Counted from the first letter of the stretch, positions 1 to 8,455 are shown. The stretch: DNA of 64,000 nucleotides from Natrialba magadii ATCC 43099 (GCF_000025625.1 NC_013923.1:186001-250000), one strand, 5' to 3'. Translations and numbers: made by a program. The notes: generated by a model not told the origin, from the letters alone.

Positions 1-1
1 G

Positions 2-1537
2 GCGGTGACGGACAGCCTGAATCGAGGCCCTGTCGACATGCGTCTCACCTGGACGTGGTACGGGTTGATGTCGATTGGGACGTTGTTGGCTGGGATCGCG
101 ATACTGGCAGGGTTTCTGGACGATCCACCATCTGTTCTCGGCTCCGAACTGAGCGCCGACGTTCTCTTTACGTTCTACGCACCGTTACAGGCGAACCCGA
201 TCTTTTACATTGGGCTCGTCCTGTTCGTCGTTGGAACGTGGCTCGCCGGCGCCGACTGGTTCCGAACCTGGTGGGCATGGAAGAAGGAAAACCCGGGCGA
301 ACGGATCCCGCTTCCAACGTTCATGGTGTTAACGACCATGATCATGTGGTACATCTCCTCGATCGGGGTGGCAGTCGCGATCCTCGCGTTTATCCTGCCG
401 TGGTCGCTCGGCCTGATCGATAGTCTCAACCCCACGCTAACCCGGACGTTGTTCTGGTACTTCGGCCACCCAGTCGTCTACTTCTGGCTGTTGCCCGCAT
501 ATATGCTGTGGTACATCGTCCTGCCAAAGCTCTCGGGCGGCCGGCTGTTCAGCGACCCACTGGCACGCGTCGTCTTCATCCTCTTCGTGTTGCTCTCAAC
601 GCCGGTCGGTATTCACCACCAGTACCTTGATCCGGGAATCTCTGAAGGATTCAAATACATAGTAATGACAAATACCATGTTCCTCCTGTTGCCGAGCCTG
701 TTGACAGCCTTTACCGTCGTCGCAAGTATGGAACATGGGGCGCGCCAGCGCGGCGGTGAGGGCACGTTCAACTGGCTCCGAGCGCTCCCCTGGCGTGACC
801 CTGCGTTCACGGGAATGGCCCTCGCCGGTCTCGTCTTTGCATTCGGCGGATTTACCGGAATCGTCAACGCCGGCATGAACATCAACTATCTCGTCCACAA
901 CTCGCTGTGGGTGCCCGGCCACATCCACACGCAGGTCGGGACTGCCGTCGCGTTAACGTTCATGGCCGGATCGTACTGGTTGATTCCACAACTGACCGGC
1001 AACCGTCTGGTTGGACGCCAGCTAGCACTGGTACAGGTCGTCCTCTGGTTCGTCGGAATCGTCTTCATGACGAACTCGATGTACCGGGGTGGGCTGATTG
1101 GAATCCCCCGGCGAACCGCGGAACCGCAATACTCGTTCGACTACGAGATTGCCGTCGGCTCGATTCCCGAACTCCGCGCCCAGCTTGCCATCGGCGGCAT
1201 GTTACTGTTCATCTCTGCACTGCTCTTTCTGACGATTATCCTCCTGACTGCGTTCAACAACGACAGCATCCCCGTCGTCGACGGGACGATTCCGCCGGCA
1301 CTGTCCGGTCCCGAGGACTCACCTCGTATTCTCGACGACCTTCGGGTATGGATCGCGATTGCACTGGTCCTCATCGTTATCGCCTACGCCTTCCCGCTCG
1401 CCAATATCGTGAGCCGCGGCGGGTTGTTCGGTCCTGACATCGGACCCTTCCCCGTCATCGTGGAAACCCTTACGTCTCTTCCGCCAGTCGCCGACGCATC
1501 CATGTACCTCGAGACCGTACTCGACGGTAAGTCCTAG
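2..1537 (+). CDS. cbaA: ba3-type cytochrome c oxidase subunit I, 5'-truncated by the window edge
   Basis: Catalytic heme-copper subunit of a ba3-type terminal oxidase in the cytoplasmic membrane, reducing O2 and pumping protons. Counting from the GTG at position 5, the CuB ligand and its cross-linked tyrosine are in HPVVY (H155, Y159), two more CuB histidines are H204 and H205, and the heme ligands are H306 and H308 in VPGHIHTQVG. About a dozen hydrophobic segments are visible. Compared with family members of about 560-600 residues, roughly 80 residues including the first heme-b histidine are missing, so the gene must start before the window and the GTG at 5 is not the true start. Two small membrane-protein genes follow, as in haloarchaeal cba loci. 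Confidence in family is high. Confidence 0.93.
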   Translation, partial: AVTDSLNRGPVDMRLTWTWYGLMSIGTLLAGIAILAGFLDDPPSVLGSELSADVLFTFYAPLQANPIFYIGLVLFVVGTWLAGADWFRTWWAWKKENPGERIPLPTFMVLTTMIMWYISSIGVAVAILAFILPWSLGLIDSLNPTLTRTLFWYFGHPVVYFWLLPAYMLWYIVLPKLSGGRLFSDPLARVVFILFVLLSTPVGIHHQYLDPGISEGFKYIVMTNTMFLLLPSLLTAFTVVASMEHGARQRGGEGTFNWLRALPWRDPAFTGMALAGLVFAFGGFTGIVNAGMNINYLVHNSLWVPGHIHTQVGTAVALTFMAGSYWLIPQLTGNRLVGRQLALVQVVLWFVGIVFMTNSMYRGGLIGIPRRTAEPQYSFDYEIAVGSIPELRAQLAIGGMLLFISALLFLTIILLTAFNNDSIPVVDGTIPPALSGPEDSPRILDDLRVWIAIALVLIVIAYAFPLANIVSRGGLFGPDIGPFPVIVETLTSLPPVADASMYLETVLDGKS

Positions 1538-1545
1538 ATCCCCCG

Positions 1546-1737
1546 ATGCGAACCTCCCCTGCCAAACTTTTGATCCTGATCGCGTTGATCTTCGTAATCG
1601 TCATCGAACTACGAACGGTACTCGCGTTCTTCGACATCGAGACGAGTATCCTCGAAGCAGCAGTCGTCAGCATCGTCGCGACACTCATCGTGATCGCCTG
1701 GGCGTTCACTCCGTCGAGTACCAACGCTGACCAGTGA
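1546..1737 (+). CDS. small membrane protein of the ba3 oxidase locus (CbaC-like)
   Basis: A 63-residue protein starting 8 bp after the oxidase stop codon and therefore almost certainly co-transcribed with it. It has two hydrophobic segments, about residues 6-29 and 36-54, separated by a short acidic loop, and a polar C-terminus. Small one- or two-helix proteins at this position in haloarchaeal cba operons are usually named CbaC. The assignment rests on position and topology, because the protein has no diagnostic motif. The likely role is as an accessory or assembly subunit of the oxidase in the membrane. Confidence 0.7.
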   Translation: MRTSPAKLLILIALIFVIVIELRTVLAFFDIETSILEAAVVSIVATLIVIAWAFTPSSTNADQ

Positions 1738-1811
1738 ACGGATCGGAACGGAGTCAGCAGTGAGAATGCCTGCGGATAGATTGATTACGTTCCGGCGTGA
1801 ATACATGATGC

Positions 1812-2012
1812 ATGCTCGAGGACGTATCACCACGTCACGCCGTTGCCGTCGGCTTGCTTGCGCTGATCCCGACTGTCGTGTACGGGTTCGGACGTCCGGG
1901 GACGGCCGGATTTGTGTCTGCGGTCAACGTCGTCATCATCTTCGGTGCACTGTACCTCGCGATGTCACCCATCGGCGACACGGATTCTGTCGACAACGGA
2001 ATGCCGTCGTAA
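1812..2012 (+). CDS. small membrane protein, probable ba3 oxidase accessory subunit
   Basis: A 66-residue protein with two predicted membrane helices, about residues 10-27 and 32-51, and an acidic tail. It lies 74 bp after the CbaC-like gene on the same strand. Haloarchaeal genomes often carry a protein of this size and pattern next to the ba3 oxidase genes, annotated as a cytochrome-ba3 oxidase subunit. The link is by resemblance and position. No cofactor-binding residue is apparent, so an assembly or stabilising role is more likely than catalysis. Confidence 0.6.
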   Translation: MLEDVSPRHAVAVGLLALIPTVVYGFGRPGTAGFVSAVNVVIIFGALYLAMSPIGDTDSVDNGMPS

Positions 2013-2028
2013 CGACAGTATAACGCGA

Positions 2029-2106
2029 GTCACCAGCCACTACCCCGAACGGGCCGTACGGAAGAAAGTCACCAGCCACTACCCCGAACGGACCGTACGA
2101 AAGAAT
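2029..2106. repeat. 39-bp tandem duplication (2 copies) spanning the 3' end of the DUF389 gene
   Basis: Copies at 2029-2067 and 2068-2106 differ at only a few positions. The second copy encodes the last residues and the stop codon (2079-2081, minus strand) of the DUF389 protein. The first copy is a non-coding duplicate just beyond the stop. Confidence 0.9.
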
Positions 2107-3431
2107 ACGTCTTCGTCGGGCTCGCCCCGTTCCTCACCGACGGTGTACTGCAGTTTGAGGACGACCGACTCCTGGGTCTCCGCTGCAACGCGCTCGTAGA
2201 GCCGGTCAGCGAGGTCTGGTTGCGGACCAGGATCCAGCCCGCGAACTGTGACGACGACCCGATCGACCGACCGGATGGGATACTCGTCGTCGAGAACGAC
2301 CTCGACCGACTCTGCTTCGAGTTCATCGTACTGGGGGTCTTCGAGTACCTCCGTCACCGCCTCGTCGGCCGTCGAGGTGAGTTGCGTCGTCTGGAACTCG
2401 AGTAGGGTGATCCCAACTAGCGGAGCGGTGAGAATGGCGAGTGCGAGTCCAAAGAGGACCGCGTAGGTAGCCGTTCGTTTTCGGGTGGGCGATACTTCGA
2501 ACAGTCCTGGACCCGGTGTCTGGGGGCGGTATCCAGCGACCCAGAGTGTGACCAGCGCGGCGAGGTTGATCGAGAGGAGGTTGACGACGACGAGCACGAA
2601 CGCCCCAAGCGCTGCACCGTACATTCCCCAGGCGGTCGTGATTCCAACGGCAGCCGCAGGCGGAATCAACGCCGCCGCGATCATCACACCGACGATTGCC
2701 TCCGAAAACCCGCGTGTAAGACTCAGAATGCCCGCGACACCAGCTCCGAGCGCTACCGCGAGCGACAGCACGTTTGGAGAGACCCGTTCTTCGAGTTCTG
2801 CGACGACGACGATGTCGACGCCGCTCGGCTCGAACCCGCCGAGTCGGGCGAGCGTCGCGATGGCGATCGAGGCGACGATGACGACGGCGACGCCGATCGT
2901 CTGATACCGGAATCCCCTCGACCGAAGCTCTGCGTCGTCGGTTACGATGCCGACGCTCGCGGCCAGTGCGGGGCCAAGCAGCGGTGCGATGACCATCGAA
3001 CCGACGACGACTGCGGGTGAATCGGACAGCAAACCGGCCGTGGCGACGACCGCGCTGATGAGCAACATGACGAGGTAGATCGAGATCGCTGGCGTAAACG
3101 CATCGGCTTTGGTCCGCAATACCTGTCTCGACGTCCGCTCACCTCGCGTTCCACCACGACTGTACTGATCACGGAGTTCGTCGAACTCCTGGGAGACGAC
3201 CGTCTGTGCGTCGATCACCACCACGCGGGCATCGTCGAGTCCAGCATCGGCCAGTCGATCGAGCACCGGTTCAACCGCTCGCGTGGGGAGCGGGAACCGC
3301 ACGACTGCTGCGTCCTCGATCGTGCTAGCGGTCGCTTCGTCGGCGATGACGTACTCGATTCCCTCGTCGTCGAGGACGGCGAGAACGGCCCGTCGACGGT
3401 CCCTGGGGACAGTGATCTCGAGGTACCGCAT
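2079..3431 (-). CDS. DUF389 / TIGR00341 family membrane protein
   Basis: A 450-residue integral membrane protein of unknown biochemical function. Residues 1-90 form a soluble ferredoxin-like domain (start MRYLEITVP). A linker around residues 95-115 carries SRGGTRGERTS, and about eight hydrophobic helices follow between residues 120 and 350, including the family-typical stretch SPAVVVGSMVIAPLLGPALA. The remaining 100 residues are a soluble, acidic tail. I chose the ATG at 3431 rather than the one at 3446 because family members begin with the MRYxEIxVP pattern. The last residues are encoded inside a duplicated 39-bp unit. It is convergent with the oxidase genes and probably monocistronic. The family is widespread in haloarchaea, but its function is unknown. 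Confidence 0.88.
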   Translation of the reverse strand: MRYLEITVPRDRRRAVLAVLDDEGIEYVIADEATASTIEDAAVVRFPLPTRAVEPVLDRLADAGLDDARVVVIDAQTVVSQEFDELRDQYSRGGTRGERTSRQVLRTKADAFTPAISIYLVMLLISAVVATAGLLSDSPAVVVGSMVIAPLLGPALAASVGIVTDDAELRSRGFRYQTIGVAVVIVASIAIATLARLGGFEPSGVDIVVVAELEERVSPNVLSLAVALGAGVAGILSLTRGFSEAIVGVMIAAALIPPAAAVGITTAWGMYGAALGAFVLVVVNLLSINLAALVTLWVAGYRPQTPGPGLFEVSPTRKRTATYAVLFGLALAILTAPLVGITLLEFQTTQLTSTADEAVTEVLEDPQYDELEAESVEVVLDDEYPIRSVDRVVVTVRGLDPGPQPDLADRLYERVAAETQESVVLKLQYTVGEERGEPDEDVFFRTVRSG

Positions 3432-3490
3432 CGCGGAGACGGTCAACGGGCGTACGGATAGTTCCCTCGGACCGACAGCAGCGACTACTG

Positions 3491-3531
3491 ATCGACCGGA
3501 CTATCGATCGACCGGACTATCGATCGACCGG
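3491..3531. repeat. 16-bp tandem repeat, about 2.6 copies
   Basis: Perfect units ATCGACCGGACTATCG at 3491-3506 and 3507-3522, then a 9-bp partial copy. The tract lies in the divergent intergenic region between the DUF389 gene and the GT2 gene. Confidence 0.9.
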
Positions 3532-3705
3532 TTTTCTCTGCGCGTCCGACTGAACCGTCGTTACGCACTCGAGTAGACTGGCACGTCGCTCGCGGTCGCG
3601 GTCGTGGCGAGCGACTGGCTACCGATTCCCCACTCCTCCTACGCAACTCCTGTGGATCCTGAGACGACCCCAAGAATTAGCAGGGAGACTGGTGTAGACG
3701 TACCG

Positions 3706-4611
3706 ATGGCGACTGTCATCCTTCCGACGTTCGAGTGGACGCGATCGTGTGACCAACTGGGGCGGCAACTCGAGTCCGATGACGAACTGCTGGTCGTCTG
3801 TGATAGCGCGGACGATCCGGTGGCGAGCGCTGACTTGCCTGTGGGTGCCGAGTTGCTCGTCGCCGGCGAGCCGGAGGGCTGTTCTGGGAAGGCAAACGCC
3901 ATCGCACTCGCGCTCGAGCACGCCTCACAGGACCGAATCGTGTTGACCGACGATGACGTCGAACGAGACGACGACTGGCTGGCAACGATCAAACGACTCG
4001 GAGAGGAACACGGGACGGTGACGGCGATTCCGGTCTTCTACAGCGAGGAGTACCCGTTCAAACTGCTGGAACCGCTTTGCATCGTCCTCGCCTCGCTCGT
4101 GGTCGATCAGACGGATTGGGTCACCTGGGGTGGCGGCGTTACGTTCGATCGGCGCGAGATTGACTGTGAAGGGTACATCGACGATCTTCGCCAGACGGTT
4201 TCGGACGACGCCCTGCTCGCCGAGTACACCGACGAGGTCGTTGCCTCGCACGAACTCGTCAATCCAGTACGTGTCCCGGGTGGACCGCGAGTCACCTACG
4301 AGCGGATCACACGGTTCGTGACGATTTTCTACCGGTTCACACCGCGGAAAACGCTCGCGATCCTCGGGCTTTTCCTGGCTGTCGCGGCGGCCGGGATTGT
4401 CGCGCCGCTGCTCGTTGCGTTCGGCGTCACGTACCTCGCACGCAACCGTTACCGCGCGTTTGGCGTCGATCGCCGGACGTGGCTGTTCGCCGTCCCGTCG
4501 CTCGTTCTCGCGCCCCTGTTCGGAATTGCTGGGATCGTCCGTCCGACGTTCGTCTGGGGTGGCCGACGGTACCGCTGGGACGATACGTTCGACGTTACCG
4601 TCCTCGACTGA
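3706..4611 (+). CDS. family 2 glycosyltransferase, membrane-anchored
   Basis: A GT-A fold glycosyltransferase of 301 residues with its catalytic domain in the cytoplasm. It opens with MATVILPTF, has a nucleotide-sugar metal motif TDDDV at about residues 81-85 and the GCSGKANAI segment typical of GT2 enzymes that resemble ceramide glucosyltransferase. Two or three hydrophobic helices lie after residue 210, so the protein is probably anchored by its C-terminal part. The start at 3706 gives the usual GT2 N-terminus; an in-frame ATG at 3604 would add 34 residues that look non-coding. The acceptor cannot be predicted; a lipid or exopolysaccharide is plausible. No operon partner is apparent. Confidence 0.8.
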   Translation: MATVILPTFEWTRSCDQLGRQLESDDELLVVCDSADDPVASADLPVGAELLVAGEPEGCSGKANAIALALEHASQDRIVLTDDDVERDDDWLATIKRLGEEHGTVTAIPVFYSEEYPFKLLEPLCIVLASLVVDQTDWVTWGGGVTFDRREIDCEGYIDDLRQTVSDDALLAEYTDEVVASHELVNPVRVPGGPRVTYERITRFVTIFYRFTPRKTLAILGLFLAVAAAGIVAPLLVAFGVTYLARNRYRAFGVDRRTWLFAVPSLVLAPLFGIAGIVRPTFVWGGRRYRWDDTFDVTVLD

Positions 4612-4624
4612 TCGATTGATCGAC

Positions 4625-4710
4625 TGAGACGTACTGATCAAGACTGTCCGGTTGAGATTGCCCTACTGAGACGTACTGATTGAGACTGTCCGGCTGAGGG
4701 TGCCCGCTAC
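4625..4710. repeat. tandem repeat of about 42-44 bp, two copies
   Basis: Copies at 4625-4666 and 4667-4710 share TGAGACGTACTGAT and the ACTGTCCGG core but differ at several positions. The tract begins about a dozen bases after the GT2 stop codon and fills most of the gap to the next gene. Confidence 0.8.
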
Positions 4711-4803
4711 TGACGTCGGATAGCTGGCTCACGACGACCGAAACCGCCGTGTGGCACAGTCCCGGGGCCATCGTTTAACTCCGTGCGAGTCGACAGTACT
4801 GCC

Positions 4804-5247
4804 ATGCACTGCCTCGTCGCTATCGACGGCTCCGACGCCTCGAAGAACGCGCTCGTCCACGCAATCGACGTCGCAGACGCGATGGGCGGCTCGATCACAG
4901 CCGTTCACTCCGTCGATCCATCCGTCTTCGAGGAGGGTGGCACCGAACCGATCAGCGGCCTCGGGGACGCCGACAACCGGCTGGTGATCGAGCGCCTCGA
5001 CGACGCCGAAGCGCGCGGACTGGACGTCCTCGAGAACGCCGAACGTGTCGCCGACGAACACGGAGCGGACGTCGAAATGGAACTGCTGTACGGCAACCCG
5101 GTGGAGGCGATCACGGACTACGCGGAGGAGTTCGACGCGCTGTTCGTCGGCCACCGGGGCCGCTCCGAGCGAACGGACCTGCTGATCGGCAGCGTTGCAA
5201 AGTCAATCGTCGAGCGGGCGACGGTTCCTGTGACGGTCGTCAGGTGA
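4804..5247 (+). CDS. universal stress protein, single domain
   Basis: A 147-residue cytoplasmic UspA-fold protein. The N-terminal strand MHCLVAIDGSDASKNAL and the C-terminal nucleotide-binding segment GHRGRSERTDLLIGSVAKS fit the ATP-binding Usp signature G-x2-G-x9-G-S, slightly modified. A longer in-frame start at 4783 is possible, but the chosen ATG starts exactly at the first beta-strand. It is one of six Usp genes within 28 kb. No partner gene is close on the same strand. Confidence 0.9.
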   Translation: MHCLVAIDGSDASKNALVHAIDVADAMGGSITAVHSVDPSVFEEGGTEPISGLGDADNRLVIERLDDAEARGLDVLENAERVADEHGADVEMELLYGNPVEAITDYAEEFDALFVGHRGRSERTDLLIGSVAKSIVERATVPVTVVR

Positions 5248-5312
5248 GAGCCGGCCGCCCTACACTGTTTGTGTCGGTGCCGGCAGCCCTGGTTCCTCCG
5301 GCAGGCTTCAAC

Positions 5313-6536
5313 TCACTCCTCGAGGAGCCAGCCAAAGCGCTTCTCCCAGAACTCCTCACCCGGCGGTTTCTTGCTCTGGCCGTAGGTCTTCTCGTCACGG
5401 ATCTGGCGCTCTAGGATCTCCCGTGCCTCGTTTAGCGCGTGTTTGGCACCGTAGCCCTCTCCGGACGCGATAAACAGTCCACTGTCGGTGTAGAGGCGAA
5501 CGCGGGCGAGCAGCAGTGAGCGGCCACGGCGCGTTTCGTCGTGTTCCTGCAAGTGAACCTTCGCGTCGAGGACGTTCATCCCATGGTCCCGGTCGTCGAA
5601 CTTCTCGATCATCGCAACGATATCGTCGTAGGAGAGGTCGTCGATCAGGCTGGCACCGTACAGTTGAACCCCGCGGTTGCCGCCGGCTTCCCAGGTGAGT
5701 GAATCGAGGACGTCGGTCTTCGTCACGATGCCGTGGGGCGAGCCGTCGTCGGTCACGACGAGCGACGAGGCGTTGACCTCGAACATCTCCTCGACGACAG
5801 TCTCGAGCGTTTCGGACGGCGACACGGTTCGAACCGGCGTCGCCATCACGTCCTGGACGGGGAAGTCGAGCATACGCTCGCGTTCGCCCTCCCGTGCGCC
5901 GAAGCCGCCGCGACGAGCGCGGGCCGTACTCGAGGAGATTTCGCCGCCGAACGGATCCACGCCACCGGCGTCCCCACCCTGGCTTCGGACCTCGGCACGG
6001 ACCGTCAGATCGGTGACGTCGTAGAGGCTCAGGATGCCGACTGCCGACCCGTTGTCGACAACCGGCAGGTGCGTGATGTGGTTCTCCCGGAACGTGTTCA
6101 ATGCCTCGCCAAGCCGGGCGTTTGGTGACAGCGTGCGCAGGTCGGTCGAGGCTGCTTCACTGACCGTTGCCGCGTCGAGGTACGGTTGTACCGCCTCGAG
6201 GATACCGTCGACCGTGACGACACCGCGAAATTCGTCGTCCTCGAAGACCGGCAGCAGCTGGGAGCCGCTGTCGTTCATCAACTGTGCGACCTTTCGGACG
6301 TCCTCGTCGGGAGTCAGCCGGGGAACATGCCAGACCAGCGAGCCGAGCTTTTCGTTCGGCTGGCGGTGCGACGTGGCCAGTTGTCTACGGGTGATGACAC
6401 CTTCGAACTCGCTTTCGTCGCCGCGAACGACGACGCCGCTGACGTCTGAATCCGCGAACGTTCCGACGAGCTTCGAGACGGTAGTATCCGGGGCGAACTC
6501 GATGTAGTCTTTCGAAACGATGGTTTCGATATTCAT
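5313..6536 (-). CDS. four-CBS-domain protein with C-terminal S30AE/HPF-like domain
   Basis: A 407-residue soluble protein. Four CBS motifs lie at roughly residues 7-56, 66-117, 125-180 and 227-282, each ending in a GVVT, GILS or GIVT-type strand. A Gly/Arg-rich linker (about 185-222) separates the third and fourth. Residues 295-385 resemble an S30AE (ribosome hibernation factor) domain, with a long amphipathic helix near GYGAKHALNEAREILERQ. CBS pairs usually sense adenine nucleotides. The inferred role is energy-dependent control of ribosome activity, which fits the nearby stress genes. The start at 6536 (MNIETIVSKD) is preferred over the ATG at 6722, which would add a region overlapping the TnpB gene. 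The S30AE assignment is by eye. Confidence 0.82.
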   Translation of the reverse strand: MNIETIVSKDYIEFAPDTTVSKLVGTFADSDVSGVVVRGDESEFEGVITRRQLATSHRQPNEKLGSLVWHVPRLTPDEDVRKVAQLMNDSGSQLLPVFEDDEFRGVVTVDGILEAVQPYLDAATVSEAASTDLRTLSPNARLGEALNTFRENHITHLPVVDNGSAVGILSLYDVTDLTVRAEVRSQGGDAGGVDPFGGEISSSTARARRGGFGAREGERERMLDFPVQDVMATPVRTVSPSETLETVVEEMFEVNASSLVVTDDGSPHGIVTKTDVLDSLTWEAGGNRGVQLYGASLIDDLSYDDIVAMIEKFDDRDHGMNVLDAKVHLQEHDETRRGRSLLLARVRLYTDSGLFIASGEGYGAKHALNEAREILERQIRDEKTYGQSKKPPGEEFWEKRFGWLLEE

Positions 6537-6660
6537 GATGAGTGGAAATGGATTGGTCGTCGGGCAGTACGTCCGTGGTATCGGTTGTGCGTGAGAGTAC
6601 GGTGGACGATACCAAATAGGCGGTGGGCATTCCCACTCATCTGCAGTGTGCACTACTGGA

Positions 6661-6850
6661 GTGAAGTACCCCGCGCACGGTGGCGCGGGGCATCCGTGTT
6701 TAGTCCTGCACTGCTGATGCAACGGTCTTTAATTCCTCTCGCGCTTCCATCTCTGGTTGCGCCGACGTTCCGTGTTGGTGAACACCCGAAGCGAAAATTG
6801 CTCCGTGAGAGCCGGGGCCTCCACCAGCCCCCGATGCCGCCCGTCTCACC
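6661..6850 (-). ncRNA. candidate omega/reRNA at the 3' end of tnpB
   Basis: In characterised TnpB systems the guide RNA scaffold overlaps the 3' end of tnpB and extends through the element's right end into flanking DNA, which supplies the guide. Here that would be the tnpB tail plus the GC-rich hairpin at 6669-6690, with the guide read from bases below about 6660. Position and the hairpin are the only evidence, so the boundaries are approximate. Confidence 0.35.
6669..6690. repeat. subterminal hairpin of the TnpB element (3' side of tnpB)
   Basis: Perfect 8-bp stem CCCCGCGC/GCGCGGGG with the loop ACGGTG. The loop is identical to that of the hairpin at the other end of the element. Confidence 0.85.
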
Positions 6851-8037
6851 GTCCACACGCGTGGAAGGGTTTCGAGAGACGGCACATTTCCAGACTGCTC
6901 GTCAAACCATTCCTGCACAACGCATACCGCCGCTTTCCTATCCGCATGGTCTTGGAACTCACACCGTTTGCACTTGAACCGCTTCTTGTGGCGGTTCGCT
7001 CGTTCTGTGTGCTGGCACTCTGTTCTCGGACATCGCTGGCTCGTGTACTCCGGGTCAACCACATCGCTGGGAATCCCTTCCCACGCAGCCTTGTACGACA
7101 CCATGTTTTGGAGTGCAGCAAACGGGAGTGAGTGCAGCCGTCGATTCATTCGCGTTCCATAATCGATGGAGTCTCGCATGTCTTTGAGGTCTTCAAAGAC
7201 GATTACCGGGTCCTCGAATTGCGAGACCCAGTCAACTACTTGCCGCGATACTTTGTGCAGGCAATCGTGAACGTAGTCTCGTTCCTCCGTCTGCACGGAG
7301 GATGCAAACGCGGTCTGGTTGGCTTTCTGCATCCGCTTGCGCTTGGTGAAAAACTCGTGTCGCTGTTCTTTCACCGACGGATACTCAAACACAACCGACT
7401 GTTTCACCCCACCGTTCCGACTCATTGCAGCAAGGGCAATACAGTCCTCGTTCACATCCACACCAACAATTGTGTCCGCGTCGTTCTTGCTGGCGACGCG
7501 ATGAGTCTCGTGGGTGACTGTTACGTGGAGTCGCCACTCACCGTGTTTGTGAACGACTTCAGCGGTTCCAACCCGCCACTCTTCGTCGTTGAATGCGATT
7601 TGGAGTCTGTCGAAGTGGTCGGGGTTGCCACGAAGTTCACCTTTGACGTGCGTGCCTCTTGTGGCGGTGATACGGAACCGAACCGTCCCGTCGTCTTCGG
7701 GGAACAGGCGATAGCCTTCGCTGTGGTTCATCACCATCGGGTACGACTCGTCGATGTATGGGTAAGGTCGACCCCACCCGTCATCTTTGTTGTCGTGATA
7801 GGTTTTGATTTCACCGAGTGCCTTGTCAACGATGAGTTGGGTGGTGTTGTTGACGTGATCAGCGTTGGCGACAACAGTTGATTTGATCTCGTCCCAATCC
7901 CAACCAGCTCGGTCGAGTCGATTGGCTTCGTTGCGGATGCGGCGGGCCTCAATACAGCCGGTTTGCAGGTCGTCCCCACTCCCCGTATGGATGTCTAGTC
8001 CGAACGATAAGGTTTGGGTGAGTTTGGACGACTGCAC
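6700..8037 (-). CDS. tnpB: TnpB, RNA-guided RuvC-like nuclease of an IS605-type element
   Basis: A 445-residue OrfB/TnpB protein that cleaves DNA guided by an RNA from the element end. RuvC residues are visible as D194 in VGVDVNED, E282 in VFEDLKD and D366 in DHADRKAA. The zinc ribbon has C336, C341, C356 and C359. The usual last motif is DxNAA, but here an Lys replaces the Asn (DRKAA), which is unusual. The open frame is full length with a normal N-terminal region. A TATA-like element at 8061-8070 lies about 25 bp before the ATG, so a leaderless transcript is likely. There is no tnpA partner, and the neighbours (CBS protein, E1-like enzyme) are unrelated host genes. Confidence 0.92.
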   Translation of the reverse strand: MQSSKLTQTLSFGLDIHTGSGDDLQTGCIEARRIRNEANRLDRAGWDWDEIKSTVVANADHVNNTTQLIVDKALGEIKTYHDNKDDGWGRPYPYIDESYPMVMNHSEGYRLFPEDDGTVRFRITATRGTHVKGELRGNPDHFDRLQIAFNDEEWRVGTAEVVHKHGEWRLHVTVTHETHRVASKNDADTIVGVDVNEDCIALAAMSRNGGVKQSVVFEYPSVKEQRHEFFTKRKRMQKANQTAFASSVQTEERDYVHDCLHKVSRQVVDWVSQFEDPVIVFEDLKDMRDSIDYGTRMNRRLHSLPFAALQNMVSYKAAWEGIPSDVVDPEYTSQRCPRTECQHTERANRHKKRFKCKRCEFQDHADRKAAVCVVQEWFDEQSGNVPSLETLPRVWTVRRAASGAGGGPGSHGAIFASGVHQHGTSAQPEMEAREELKTVASAVQD

Positions 8038-8060
8038 TGTATTCTGGTATAATTTGACAC

Positions 8061-8070
8061 TTATTAAAAG
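8061..8070 (-). promoter_or_regulatory. TATA-like promoter element of tnpB
   Basis: CTTTTAATAA on the minus strand, about 25 bp upstream of the tnpB ATG, is the spacing expected for a leaderless haloarchaeal transcript. Confidence 0.5.
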
Positions 8071-8092
8071 TTCGTGTTGTGACGCGCTTCAC

Positions 8093-8114
8093 CCACGGGC
8101 ACGGTGGCCCGTGG
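8093..8114. repeat. subterminal hairpin of the TnpB element (5' side of tnpB)
   Basis: Perfect 8-bp stem CCACGGGC/GCCCGTGG with the loop ACGGTG, matching the loop of the hairpin at 6669-6690. Confidence 0.85.
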
Positions 8115-8203
8115 TACTCGCGCTGCTATTCTTTATAGACACCGTGGGATGCAAACGACAGGCACCGTGGAATACAAAAGACGCTCGACGGCCGGTCTCC
8201 GTC

Positions 8204-8455
8204 TCAACGGTGACGCGACGCGTCCGTTTTGGGATCGAACTCGAGTGCCTGTTCGTGAATCGACGGGCCGTCCTCGTCGGCAGGGTGCCAGTTGTTGCCA
8301 TCGCTGTCCAGTAACTGTGTTTCCGCACAGTGGAGACATCGGAGCGGGTAGACCGATGTCTCACTCGTGACGACGACCTCGTGGTTCCAGGGGTGGTGCC
8401 AGTTGTGTCCGTACAGGCGACATTGCCAGGTGCCGCTCACGTATCCGAGTACCAT
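8204..8455 (-). CDS. small zinc-ribbon-like protein, function unknown
   Basis: An 83-residue protein with CRLYGHNWHHP at residues 12-22 and CLHC at about residues 40-43, so a Cys, one or more His and a Cys pair could bind one zinc ion. The pattern resembles the short phage and archaeal DUF1660-type proteins (C-x3-GHxW followed by CxxC). The rest is acidic and His-rich. It lies between the TnpB element and the E1-like gene, all on the minus strand, about 250 bp downstream of the E1-like stop codon. It may be part of the TnpB element's baggage, or an independent host gene. Function is not predictable. Confidence 0.6.
   Translation of the reverse strand: MVLGYVSGTWQCRLYGHNWHHPWNHEVVVTSETSVYPLRCLHCAETQLLDSDGNNWHPADEDGPSIHEQALEFDPKTDASRHR

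Larger units (their letters stand above)
6661..8115 (-). mobile_element. IS200/IS605-superfamily element of the solitary-TnpB (IS1341) type
   Basis: The element consists of a tnpB gene flanked by two subterminal hairpins. The left-hand hairpin has stem arms 6669-6676 and 6683-6690, the right-hand one 8093-8100 and 8107-8114, and both have the same six-base loop ACGGTG. No Y1 transposase (tnpA) is present, so mobility would need a transposase from elsewhere. The exact ends cannot be fixed, because this family makes no target duplication. Confidence 0.75.

Noticed and set aside
8041-8203. A tnpA transposase remnant upstream of tnpB
   Set aside because: No Y1 transposase motif (HUH with a downstream Tyr) is present in any frame between the element hairpin and the next gene.
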